From Bin87 sp965262485 (GTDB lineage Bacteria > Chloroflexota > Dehalococcoidia > Lucifugimonadales > UBA3495), in NCBI GenBank assembly GCA_965262485.1, contig OZ253540.1:2542001-2606000 (forward strand): 64,000 nucleotides of DNA, in the 5' to 3' direction. This document shows positions 7,794 to 15,545 of the stretch, piece by piece (positions within the stretch are counted from its first letter, which is position 1; the number at the start of each line of letters is the position of its first letter). A program made the translations under genes and the position numbers. Below the pieces are notes generated by a model. The model saw only the letters and a program-made list of their open reading frames with translations, did not search any database and was not told the origin of the DNA.

Positions 7794-8477
7794 CTATTCC
7801 GGGACCAGGCGCGCCTCATCAATCTCGAACCAGTACACCTGGCCGGAGTTTATGGCGTCGGCCACGTCGTTGACGCGGCGAACTCCCATCACCGCCGACC
7901 ATCCGGGAAGGCCAGTGAAACGGGTCATATACTCGGCATTCCGAACCGCCCGCGTCACGTCGCGTTCGTCCACGGTAAAAGAGGCCTCGGCGGCGACGTA
8001 GCCGATTTGTCCGCTTTCGTTTGCTACCTCAACAATAAAATCGGCCCGTCGGAAGCTGCGCAGGTCGGAGACGGGCAATCCGGTTCGATCGCTGGAACTA
8101 ACCAGCTGGCGCACCTCGTCTCGAGTGAGGGTGTGGCGGTGCTCGTAGCCCATATCTTCCAGCATCGTCCGCATCTCATCGTAAGCCACGTTATAAGTGA
8201 AGCGGCCTTTGATGATAGCAAAATCATCAAATACTCTTTTCAGAGCGCGCTCGATTTCGTCCAACCGGTTCAATATGGCGCCCTGCCCATATTTCAATGA
8301 CGCAATATCTGCTTCCATCCTGCTGGCCCGCTCGTTGCTTGCCTCGATGAATTGGGCCAATATCGCAGGCAACGCAAGCAGTTCCTTGCTCAGAAGCAAC
8401 GAGCGTATGGTATCCGCCCAGTCAGGGTTTTCGCGCAGGATTCTGGCGAAATCGTCCATCGTGTTGATGGTGGTCAT
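7794..8477 (-). CDS. Coiled-coil protein with a PD-(D/E)XK-like C-terminal domain
   Basis: The 227-residue protein has an N-terminal helical part, a coiled-coil segment (ASRMEADIASLKYGQGAILN and on, about 52-88) and a C-terminal alpha/beta part. The latter contains FRRADFIVEVANESG and VAAEASFTVDERDVTRAVRN. D-(x)n-E-x-S resembles the core of restriction-like nucleases in which the usual Lys is replaced. Families of this shape are common in Chloroflexota and Cyanobacteria and are usually left uncharacterised. The start may be ATG 8477 or GTG 8486; neither has a clear ribosome-binding site. No partner gene is obvious. Confidence 0.55.
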   Translation of the reverse strand: MTTINTMDDFARILRENPDWADTIRSLLLSKELLALPAILAQFIEASNERASRMEADIASLKYGQGAILNRLDEIERALKRVFDDFAIIKGRFTYNVAYDEMRTMLEDMGYEHRHTLTRDEVRQLVSSSDRTGLPVSDLRSFRRADFIVEVANESGQIGYVAAEASFTVDERDVTRAVRNAEYMTRFTGLPGWSAVMGVRRVNDVADAINSGQVYWFEIDEARLVPE

Positions 8478-8551
8478 TTCAATCACATCGGCGGGAGCGG
8501 GTTCTCATCAAGTATAGCATCGCTATGACCCCACCGGATTTGTCCCGTCGT

Positions 8552-9775
8552 TCAGCCGCCCGCCATTACCGCTGCCAGGTCGGGATGCAGTGCGCTTTCA
8601 GGCTTGCCGATGCCGACGTAATGCAGTCGCCTGGCATACTGCCTGATGTAATCGCGACGCAGCCGGTTTACTGCCTCCATGCCAACCTTCATGCCGGACA
8701 CGGAGCCGCCGGCGATGATGGCCATTGCTTCCCACAGCACCGGGTCTTGCAACTCGCCGGCCATGTCTTTCTCGATGGAACCCAGAATGCGCCGCAGGGA
8801 AGTGGCGAAATTCGCGCCCTGGATGCCCACAGAGTGCTTCAGCATTGCCTGGCCGTATGCCATGTGCCGCGCTTTGTCCTGCAAACACAGGCTGAATATC
8901 TTGCGGTCGGCGGGGTTGTTGGCGTAGTGGGCGCCGAAGCGGTACAGCATCAGAGTCAGTGTACCGCGGGCGATGTAAAGTGAGACAGAGGTTTCGGGCC
9001 AGCCGGCGCGGGTTTCCATCATCCGCCGGTTCATCATGCCGGGAGATTCCAGACCCAGCGTGCCGCCGTTGGACAGGGCGCGATGGCGCATTGCCTCGTA
9101 GTGGCGGGCCGAATCAAATTCCTGCGTGGCCAGGAACATTTTGGGTTCGATATAGGCGTAGTTCATCCGGTGCAGCCACTGGCCGATGGTGTCGGTTTCG
9201 GCGGTGGCATGATGACCCAGCTCAGTGCACAACTGGCACCAGGCCAGTTCCAGGTCTTCCGCCTGGGGAACCAGAGTGTCCCAGGGGATGTCCTGCATGG
9301 CCACCCACCGGCGTTGAATCGCCTCTTCATACAGAGCCGGAGTATTGTCCGACCACAATTCCTCCTTGCGGTTCACCGAGTAGTTGTCGAGGCGGGGCAT
9401 ACCCGGAGTGGCGAACGATCCCCGGGGCATACGGGTCATTTCCCGGCTCTCGTCGGGAACGTCGCCATAGATGCCGATGTTGATCGCCTCTATGGTCAGG
9501 CCGCGGGAGCTCAGTGGGGCACGCACTCCCCACTGCCGGGTATCCTTCATCCACGGATAACGGTCGCTGGGCGATTGGGGAGCCTCGGGTTCAGCCTCAA
9601 CGTCGGCCACCGCATCAGCAGCTTCGGCGGGAGGCGGGTCGTCCTGGCCGGCAACGGTCTGCTGGACCCGTTCAGCCGCAGACGAATGATAACGCCCGGT
9701 GGGGTCGCTTTCGTCGATGGAGGTGGCGGCAGAATCTACGGCATTGCCGTCCTGGGCATCGTTTTGAGTAGCCAT
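8552..9775 (-). CDS. Ferritin-like-fold protein lacking diiron ligands (degenerate paralog)
   Basis: The 407-residue protein has a ~75-residue acidic, disordered N-terminus followed by a domain homologous to the protein at 10638-11735. A gapless alignment of 47 residues runs from WCQLCTELGHH to FDSARH. Each carboxylate that forms the diiron site in the sister protein is changed here: A190 for Glu136, S222 for Glu168, G271 for Glu219 and K301 for Glu249. Both histidines (H225, H304) remain. It is therefore probably not a diiron enzyme; a partner, scaffold or different-metal role is possible. The ATG at 9775 is chosen because it gives an MAT- start like the sister and follows GAGGG. Confidence 0.75.
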   Translation of the reverse strand: MATQNDAQDGNAVDSAATSIDESDPTGRYHSSAAERVQQTVAGQDDPPPAEAADAVADVEAEPEAPQSPSDRYPWMKDTRQWGVRAPLSSRGLTIEAINIGIYGDVPDESREMTRMPRGSFATPGMPRLDNYSVNRKEELWSDNTPALYEEAIQRRWVAMQDIPWDTLVPQAEDLELAWCQLCTELGHHATAETDTIGQWLHRMNYAYIEPKMFLATQEFDSARHYEAMRHRALSNGGTLGLESPGMMNRRMMETRAGWPETSVSLYIARGTLTLMLYRFGAHYANNPADRKIFSLCLQDKARHMAYGQAMLKHSVGIQGANFATSLRRILGSIEKDMAGELQDPVLWEAMAIIAGGSVSGMKVGMEAVNRLRRDYIRQYARRLHYVGIGKPESALHPDLAAVMAGG

Positions 9776-9812
9776 TTTCCCTCGCAGCCGTTGAGTTTCA
9801 GAATTAGCGGTA

Positions 9813-9842
9813 CGGCCCGTCAACTCGAGGTCCGACGGGCCG
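9813..9842 (-). terminator. Hairpin between two minus-strand genes
   Basis: CGGCCCGTC (9813-9821) and GACGGGCCG (9834-9842) form a 9-bp GC-rich stem just after the PaREP1-like gene. There is no T-tract, so it may stabilise or attenuate rather than terminate. Confidence 0.4.
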
Positions 9843-9874
9843 CTCAGATGTTGCAGTCGCCGATTGCGGGTGCA

Positions 9875-10243
9875 TTAGGAATCGTCAGCATTCCCAATGA
9901 GAGACTCCAGCTTATCCAGGAGTCGCCTGACGTCCTCTAGCCCAGACTCTACATCGGCAGTAGTGTCCAAGTCTTCATAGAAGTTAATATGCAAACTATC
10001 AGCCACCCGGTAAAGCCGCCGAATCTCGTTGTCGCCAGTTTCGTCGGCCAACCGGCTGGCCACACGTCGAATCAGGCGATGTCCCTGATGATCCCAACCA
10101 CGTTGCTCGGCAATGGATTTGAGCATCTGCGCTGCCGCGCCCCAACCCTTTTCGGACGCTTGGCGCAGGTCTCCCTGCTCTAGCTCTATGAAGCCTTGAG
10201 CCAGCAACGCCCTGCTGGCATCCTGGTATGTCTGAACCTGCAT
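9875..10243 (-). CDS. PaREP1/HEPN-like small helical protein
   Basis: The 122-residue protein contains LLAQGFIELEQGDLRQASEK then WGAAAQMLKSIAEQRGW and HRLIRRVASRLADETG, matching the paralog at 1827-2216 (same G-D-x-x-Q-x-S-E-K, W/Y-G-A-A and Q-R-G-W landmarks). This is the PaREP1/HEPN-type layout. The ATG at 10243 follows AGGGA; the frame could open at TTG 10261. It lies between two ferritin-like paralogs, but no functional link is known. Confidence 0.65.
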   Translation of the reverse strand: MQVQTYQDASRALLAQGFIELEQGDLRQASEKGWGAAAQMLKSIAEQRGWDHQGHRLIRRVASRLADETGDNEIRRLYRVADSLHINFYEDLDTTADVESGLEDVRRLLDKLESLIGNADDS

Positions 10244-10276
10244 ACTGACGGTCCCTACCAAATGTACGGTGGCATT

Positions 10277-10381
10277 TTAGGCCATATCAACGTCGTCCAC
10301 GCCGCTTGGAAGCATAGCCAGAGGGCCGTCGGTCAGGTTGGCGCCGAGCGCGGCGGGATTCTCCCCGCCGTGGCCCGTGGT
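10277..10381 (-). pseudogene. Relic fragment of a ferritin-like gene, out of frame inside the membrane-protein ORF
   Basis: On the minus strand one frame reads TTGHGGENPAALGANLTDGP followed by LAMLPSG and ends at TAA (10277-10279). It matches the intact ferritin-like protein downstream (ATGNGGENPAARGANLTADS then LAILLGGG). The fragment lies about 500 bp from the matching stretch and overlaps the tail of the 111-residue membrane protein in another frame. It looks like the leftover of a duplication or recombination. Confidence 0.7.
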
Positions 10382-10622
10382 CGGACGATATTTGGTAACG
10401 ACCTCGTTCGGTGGCCCATCCGATCACATTGTGGGCGGTGAAGCGCATCACGGCACCGAGAGTTATGGCAACAACGGCGATGAGGATCCCCCACACCGTG
10501 TAGCCGCCAATTAGCAACCCGATACCCAAGAGGATGCCAACCCCCATAATGATGAACGATCCGATACCAAACAGGACGCCTATCAGGCCCGCTAATACGG
10601 ACCTCTTGATGACTTCGAACAT
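10287..10622 (-). CDS. Small membrane protein with an aberrant Arg-rich tail
   Basis: The first ~65 residues hold two or three transmembrane segments (VLAGLIGVLFGIGSFIIMGV, then ILLGIGLLIGGYTVWGILIA). The last ~35 residues are abnormally Arg-rich (GESRRARRQPDRRPSGYASK). That tail is the wrong-frame reading of a ferritin-gene fragment (see 10277-10381), so the native C-terminus was probably replaced. Membrane location is predicted; function is unknown. The ATG at 10622 lies 15 bp after the stop of the ferritin-like gene, suggesting cotranscription. Confidence 0.6.
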   Translation of the reverse strand: MFEVIKRSVLAGLIGVLFGIGSFIIMGVGILLGIGLLIGGYTVWGILIAVVAITLGAVMRFTAHNVIGWATERGRYQISSDHGPRRGESRRARRQPDRRPSGYASKRRGRR

Positions 10623-10637
10623 AGTGCCATTCTCCCA

Positions 10638-11735
10638 TCAAGGAACCGCCTGGTAAGCCTCGAGCAGGGCGGGATTGACGCGGCCGTTTTCGATGCGGTC
10701 GTTGAAGCCGCAGGATTTGAGGCGCTGGAAGTATTCCTTGACCTGACGCTGCCGGATGGCGGCCAGAATCTTTTGCCCTTCGTCGGCCTTGTGGGCGCCG
10801 CCGCCCAGCAGAATGGCCAGGGAATCAGCCGTGAGGTTGGCGCCGCGGGCCGCGGGGTTCTCGCCGCCGTTGCCAGTGGCCTGCCGGTCCTCGGCCTCAT
10901 CCAGGTACGCGTGCATTTCGTCGCGGCGCTCAGGGACGCATTCGTTCATGTAGCGGGCGTGCAGCACGCCGAACGCCACGTGACGAGCCTCGTCCTGCGC
11001 TGCGCGACGGTAGATGGCCTTTTCAGCGTCGTTGTACGCCATCAACTCGCCCAGCCGGAAAAGCGTGAGCACGTTGCCCTCGCCGACGATGTGCAGCCGG
11101 CTGGACATTTCGGTGAACTCACGGGCGTTGTCGGTGCTGCCACCCGTAACGTCACTGACCGAGTCGATCATCCGCATCAGGCCGCCACCGTTGGCCAGCG
11201 CCCGCTTGCGGAACACCTCCATGTGGCGGGATTCGTCCATCACCTGGGTCAGCAGGAACATGCGGACTTCGTGGTAGTCGGGGGACATCTGGGCGATGAA
11301 GCGTCCCGGGACATCGGCGGCCACGAATTCAACCTGGGCGAAGAAGGTTGCCAGTTGGCACTGGGCTGCTTCAACATCGTCGGGCAGCGGGCGCAGGGAT
11401 TCCCAGGGAATGTCGGTAGCCGAGGACCACTGTCGGGAAACGGCCTCCTGGTAGAGCTTGGTAAGGTTGTAACCCCAAACTTCACTCTTGTCGCGGAAGG
11501 TGTAGGCGGCGTATTGTGGCGAGCCCTCTCGAGGCAGCGCGCCCCGGACGCGTTGGGTCTGATTGGGCGATTCGTCGATCAGGCCCGGCGTGTTCTCCGC
11601 GAGGGTGGGATCGTTGGCCAGTTCGTCAACAGCGCCTGGAATCTGCTCCTTCAGCTGCTGCAACCAGTTCAGGTTGAAACCCTGGCGAACGGCCTGTTCC
11701 ATCTCGGCGGTAGAGCGGTCTTGCAAAGTAGCCAT
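10638..11735 (-). CDS. Ferritin-like diiron protein (R2-like carboxylate-bridged site)
   Basis: The 365-residue protein shows a full four-helix diiron signature: Glu136, Glu168-x-x-His171 (MDESRH), Glu219 and Glu249-x-x-His252 (QDEARH). Spacings are 32 and 30 residues between the paired helices, as in R2-like oxidases and ferritin-like oxygenases. It could activate oxygen on a small substrate, or hold a hydroxylase role like AurF-type enzymes; the substrate is unknown. The ATG follows AAGGAGCAACC, and a plausible promoter lies 100 bp upstream. A paralog without these ligands is at 8552, and a membrane gene follows at once. Confidence 0.8.
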   Translation of the reverse strand: MATLQDRSTAEMEQAVRQGFNLNWLQQLKEQIPGAVDELANDPTLAENTPGLIDESPNQTQRVRGALPREGSPQYAAYTFRDKSEVWGYNLTKLYQEAVSRQWSSATDIPWESLRPLPDDVEAAQCQLATFFAQVEFVAADVPGRFIAQMSPDYHEVRMFLLTQVMDESRHMEVFRKRALANGGGLMRMIDSVSDVTGGSTDNAREFTEMSSRLHIVGEGNVLTLFRLGELMAYNDAEKAIYRRAAQDEARHVAFGVLHARYMNECVPERRDEMHAYLDEAEDRQATGNGGENPAARGANLTADSLAILLGGGAHKADEGQKILAAIRQRQVKEYFQRLKSCGFNDRIENGRVNPALLEAYQAVP

Positions 11736-11833
11736 CGGTTGCTCCTTGGGGGAGTATTGGGTGACACCGCTATCGGGTCAAAGTGACCGCAGATGCCCGG
11801 AACTTCCGTGGGCCACGGTCAAACTATGGTGGC

Positions 11834-11863
11834 AATGTACCTTGCATGAAGCAAGACCGTCAA
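11834..11863 (-). promoter_or_regulatory. Putative sigma-70 promoter for the ferritin-like gene
   Basis: TTGACG (11858-11863) and TACATT (11834-11839) are separated by 18 bp on the minus strand. The spacer contains the palindrome CTTGCATGAAGCAAG. The outer end of a family A element lies only 4 bp upstream of the -35. Confidence 0.45.
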
Positions 11864-11867
11864 GCGG

Positions 11868-12036
11868 CTCATGCGTACCCACTTTAATCTGTCATTGCGA
11901 GCGCAGCGTGGCAATCTCGTCGCCGTAGCAATGGTGGTTTGCCGACGTGTGTTCAACCTCAACGAGATTGCCACGTCGCTGCGCTCCTCGCAATGACAGC
12001 AGGCCAGTTTGGTTTGACAAAGTGGGTACGCGTGAG
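11868..12036. mobile_element. Family A element, complete copy (MITE-like)
   Basis: The 169-bp copy is bounded by CTCATGCGTACCCACTTT and its inverted counterpart AAAGTGGGTACGCGTGAG. Inside are inverted arms built on TGTCATTGCGAG and GTGGCAATCTCG. It has no coding capacity beyond chance ORFs. With the promoter at 11834 it fills the gap between plsY and the ferritin-like gene; nothing else is visible there. Confidence 0.85.
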
Positions 12037-12057
12037 CGTCAATCCGGGCGGGAGATC

Positions 12058-12786
12058 TCAGGTGTTGCCACGGTTGGGGATGGTAATGCGGGGTTCGGTT
12101 CCGCCGATAATCCGCTTGAGGTTGTCGCGATGCTGCCAGATGATGATCGAACCGCCGGCGAAGGCATAGATGGTGTACAGCTGGTGGTGTTCCCACCAGA
12201 GTGTAAGCGCGAGACTCAACACCGCGATGAAGGCGGTGCCGACGATGCTCCCCAAAGACAGGTACCGCGTCGTGGAGACGATGAATATGAACAGCGCGGC
12301 GCCGATGAGGGCCACCCACGGGTCCATCACAACCAGGCCACCCAAACCGGGCAGGATGCCCCGGCCGCCGCGGAATCTCAGAAATACCGGCCAATTGTGA
12401 CCACACAGGGCCAACAACCCGGCCATCACCTCAGCGGCGCCGTCGCCGATCACATACCGGGCCAGAAACACTGCCAGAATCCCCTTGCTGCAATCGAGGA
12501 CGAACACGGTTGCCGCCGCCCTGACCCCGGCGGTGCGGAGGATGTTGGACATTCCAGTGCGCCCGCTGCCAAAATCTCGAATGTCCTGGCCGCGCATCAG
12601 GCGAATCAGGATGTATCCCCAGGATACCGACCCGGTGAGGTAAGCAACCGCGCCTACGCCGATGTACTGGGCCGCCAACGGTATTTGGTCGGAAAATCGC
12701 AGCAGGACCAACGCTGCCACAATCAGGCACGGGGCGGCAATCAAACTGGCCCGGGTCGCCTGGCTGGATCCGCGCAGGATCATCAT
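12058..12786 (-). CDS. plsY: Acyl-phosphate:glycerol-3-phosphate acyltransferase PlsY
   Basis: The 242-residue integral membrane protein carries the PlsY motifs GSVSWGYILIRLMRGQDIRD with FGSGRTGMSNILRTAG (glycerol-3-phosphate/acyl-phosphate loop) and GHNWPVFLRFRGGRG. Five or more hydrophobic helices are visible. PlsY transfers an acyl group from acyl-phosphate to glycerol-3-phosphate, the first step of phospholipid synthesis, in the cytoplasmic membrane. The N-terminal ~45 residues, including an extra hydrophobic helix, are longer than in typical ~200-residue PlsY. The start is 11 bp after the stop of der, so the two are very likely cotranscribed. Confidence 0.9.
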   Translation of the reverse strand: MMILRGSSQATRASLIAAPCLIVAALVLLRFSDQIPLAAQYIGVGAVAYLTGSVSWGYILIRLMRGQDIRDFGSGRTGMSNILRTAGVRAAATVFVLDCSKGILAVFLARYVIGDGAAEVMAGLLALCGHNWPVFLRFRGGRGILPGLGGLVVMDPWVALIGAALFIFIVSTTRYLSLGSIVGTAFIAVLSLALTLWWEHHQLYTIYAFAGGSIIIWQHRDNLKRIIGGTEPRITIPNRGNT

Positions 12787-12797
12787 GGGAGTATTGA

Positions 12798-14522
12798 CTA
12801 ACGCGAACGACCACGCACGCCGGGGCGGGTGGTGCGTTCTTCCCGTTCGTGGCGGAACACGAGGCGAAGGTGGGTGCGGTTGAAGCCGAATTTGTCCCTG
12901 ATCTGATTTTCCAGGTAGCGCCGGTACGAGAAATGCAGCAGCTTGGGGTCATTCACCGAGAACACAAAGGTCGGCGGATTGACGGCAACCTGGCGAACCC
13001 GTCGGATACGCAACCGATTGCGGATGTTGCCGCGCACGGACGGCGGCGAATGAGTTGAGACGGCATCGGCCAGCAGGTATTGCAGGTCGCGGAAAGGCAC
13101 TCGTCGCTGGCGTTCCTGCCACAACGAAAGGGCGGAATCGAGCAGCTCGTCGATCCCTTCACCCGTCAGCGCAGACGTGAAACAAACCGGAACGTAGGGC
13201 ATGAAGTGCAGGCGCTCGCGTACGCGATGCAGTCCTCTTTCCATGCGGAACCGGTCGCGATTGACCAGATCCCACTTGTTTACCACTACGATGAGACCGC
13301 GGTTGGTGTCCCAGGCCAGGCCGGCAATATGGGCATCCTGAGCGGTGGCCAGCTCGGTGGCATCGGTGATCAGCAGGGTAATGTCGCTGCGATGCACCGC
13401 GTTTACCGCGCGCAGCACGCTGTATTTCTCGATGCCGCGCTGCACCTGCCCGGGGCGACGAATGCCGGCGGTGTCAACCAGGGTGATGCTATGGTCACGG
13501 TATGAAATCTGGGTGTCGAGAGCATCGCGGGTGGTGCCGGCAACCGGGCTGACGATGCTGCGTTCCTGGCCGATGATGGCGTTAGTGAGCATGGATTTGC
13601 CCACGTTGGTACGCCCCACTATCGACAGGCGCATCTCGGTGGAAGGAACAAATACGGGTAGGGGCCCGTTTTCGCCGCTGGCATCGTCCGCGGCTTTATC
13701 CCACTCCGAACCGTCTGCGCCGTCGGGGTAATTATCATCCCACTGTTCGGCCAACTCCCGCCTGGGCAGTAGTTCGACAAGGCGTTCCAGCAGGTCATAA
13801 ACCCCATAATTGTGGTAGGCGGATATGAACGAGGTTTCGTTAATACCCAGTTCGTAAAACTCGACGGCCGCCAACTCCCGACGATCGTTGTCCACCTTGT
13901 TCACCGCCAGTATCACCGGCTTGTCGGTGCGGCGCAGCCGTTGCGCCACTGCCTGATCGGTGGCAGTCAAACCCTGGATGGCGTCGGTGATAAATATGAT
14001 GACATCGGCGGCGCCCATGGCCATGTCCGCCTGCTGCTGCACGCGCTGAGGAATGTGCCCCTCCGGGTTGTCCTCCAGGCCGCCGGTGTCCACCAGCAGG
14101 AAAGAGCGGCCCTTCCACGACGCCCCGGCGATGAGGCGATCGCGGGTGGTGCCGGCAACCTCGGAGACTATGGCGTGCCGTCGGGAAAGAATCCGGTTGA
14201 ACAGCGACGATTTGCCCACGTTGGGTCGGCCGATAATGGCCACCATGGGCGCGGAATCCACTAAGGTGAGTCGCTCGGCCGTTTCGGCAAACGGATCCAC
14301 CGGTTCTCCGATAGATTCGTCTTCGGCTTCATTGACCAGTGCGTCAACCAGTTCTTCGACCATTCCGCCATACATTTCGGCCGCGGCTTGGTCAACCAGG
14401 TCGTCGTCCGCGTCGCCATAGACGTCGTCGGTTTCATCAACCGGGTCGCCGAGCGTTGCGTCGGCAACTGCATCGTGGATAGGTTGGTCGTTAGGATCTG
14501 TCGTTGGGTCGGTGGTGGTCAT
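12798..14522 (-). CDS. der: Ribosome-assembly GTPase Der (EngA) with an acidic N-terminal extension
   Basis: The 574-residue protein contains two tandem GTPase domains. The first has GRPNVGKSSLFNRI at about 98-111, DTGGLEDNPEG and NKVDN; the second has GRTNVGKSMLTNAI at about 308-321, DTAGIRRPGQ and NKWD. A KH-like C-terminal domain follows. Der acts in late 50S subunit maturation. The first ~90 residues are strikingly acidic and low in complexity (PVDETDDVYGDADDDLVDQA), and another acidic insert (GADGSEWDKAADDASGEN) separates the two G domains. These make it much longer than the usual ~440-490 residues. It precedes plsY. Confidence 0.93.
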   Translation of the reverse strand: MTTTDPTTDPNDQPIHDAVADATLGDPVDETDDVYGDADDDLVDQAAAEMYGGMVEELVDALVNEAEDESIGEPVDPFAETAERLTLVDSAPMVAIIGRPNVGKSSLFNRILSRRHAIVSEVAGTTRDRLIAGASWKGRSFLLVDTGGLEDNPEGHIPQRVQQQADMAMGAADVIIFITDAIQGLTATDQAVAQRLRRTDKPVILAVNKVDNDRRELAAVEFYELGINETSFISAYHNYGVYDLLERLVELLPRRELAEQWDDNYPDGADGSEWDKAADDASGENGPLPVFVPSTEMRLSIVGRTNVGKSMLTNAIIGQERSIVSPVAGTTRDALDTQISYRDHSITLVDTAGIRRPGQVQRGIEKYSVLRAVNAVHRSDITLLITDATELATAQDAHIAGLAWDTNRGLIVVVNKWDLVNRDRFRMERGLHRVRERLHFMPYVPVCFTSALTGEGIDELLDSALSLWQERQRRVPFRDLQYLLADAVSTHSPPSVRGNIRNRLRIRRVRQVAVNPPTFVFSVNDPKLLHFSYRRYLENQIRDKFGFNRTHLRLVFRHEREERTTRPGVRGRSR

Positions 14523-14585
14523 ATCATTCCCGGGTGTTGGGGGGGTCCACTGTGGCGGGGTTCGATTGCGAACCCGCCGCGAGGT

Positions 14586-15545
14586 TCAGGAGAGCAAGAA
14601 CTCCAGCACCGCTTTTTGAGCGTGCAGGCGGTTATGCGCTTGTTGATAGGCAACGGATTGAGGATGCTCCAGCATACCGGGGGGCACCTCCTCTCCGTAG
14701 TGGGCGGGCATATCGTGCATGAAGCACGCTCCGGGTGCGGCCTGGGCCATCAGGGCATCATCGACCGTATATCCCTGGAACGCCCGCATTCGTTCCCGTG
14801 CTTCGGCCTCGTCGCCCATGCTGGTCCAAACGTCGGTATAGACAACATTGGCGTCGACCACAGCGTCGCACGGACGCACGAGGGGGTGGACGGTAGGCCG
14901 GGTTCCGCCGTCGTTGCGAGATGCACGATCGCTGGCGGCAGCCAATACCGACTCCTCGAGCTGATAACCGTGAGGTGAGGCAATGGAGAAATTCATGCCG
15001 ACGGCAGTGGCGCCCAAACACAGGCTGCGAGCAACGTTGTTGCCGTCGCCAATGTAGGCAAGGTTCAGACCATCGGTGCATCCGTGGGTTTCGGCGATGG
15101 TGAGCAGGTCGGCCATGGTCTGGCAGGGATGCTCCACATCGGAGAGGGCGTTGACCACCGGCACGTCGCCATACCTGGCGAGGTCAACCAGCGAATCATG
15201 GGAATTGACGCGGGCGATGATGCAATCCACGTAGCCGCTGAGCACCCTGGCGACATCGGACACGGGTTCGCGGCGACCCAAACCCACTTCGTCCTGGCCC
15301 AGGTACATGCTGAAACCGCCCAACTCGGAGATACCCATCTGGAAGCTCACGCGGGTGCGCAGCGAGGGCTTTTCAAAGAGCAGGGCAATGCGCTTGCCGG
15401 CCAGCGGCTGAACACTGCCGGCCGGCGCTGCTTTCATCTCGATGGCGCGTTCAATCAGCCGGCGCGTTTCGTCGGCGGTGATGTCAGTGATGGAAAGGAA
15501 ATGGCGGATGGTTGGCATGGTTTGTGCCTGGTCAGATTGTTTCAT
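14586..15545 (-). CDS. argF: Ornithine carbamoyltransferase
   Basis: The 319-residue protein has the carbamoyl-phosphate loop FEKPSLRTRVSFQMG at about 58-72, HPCQTMADLLT at about 139-149 and DVWTSMGDEAE. The usual HCLP motif appears as FMHDMPAHYGEEV, with Asp replacing Cys. The enzyme makes citrulline from ornithine and carbamoyl phosphate in arginine synthesis. The ATG at 15545 overlaps the stop of the DUF2335 gene in an ATGA arrangement, suggesting coupling; a second Met at 15518 also fits. Substitution at the Cys position leaves some doubt about exact substrate, but the other motifs favour ornithine. Confidence 0.88.
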   Translation of the reverse strand: MKQSDQAQTMPTIRHFLSITDITADETRRLIERAIEMKAAPAGSVQPLAGKRIALLFEKPSLRTRVSFQMGISELGGFSMYLGQDEVGLGRREPVSDVARVLSGYVDCIIARVNSHDSLVDLARYGDVPVVNALSDVEHPCQTMADLLTIAETHGCTDGLNLAYIGDGNNVARSLCLGATAVGMNFSIASPHGYQLEESVLAAASDRASRNDGGTRPTVHPLVRPCDAVVDANVVYTDVWTSMGDEAEARERMRAFQGYTVDDALMAQAAPGACFMHDMPAHYGEEVPPGMLEHPQSVAYQQAHNRLHAQKAVLEFLLS

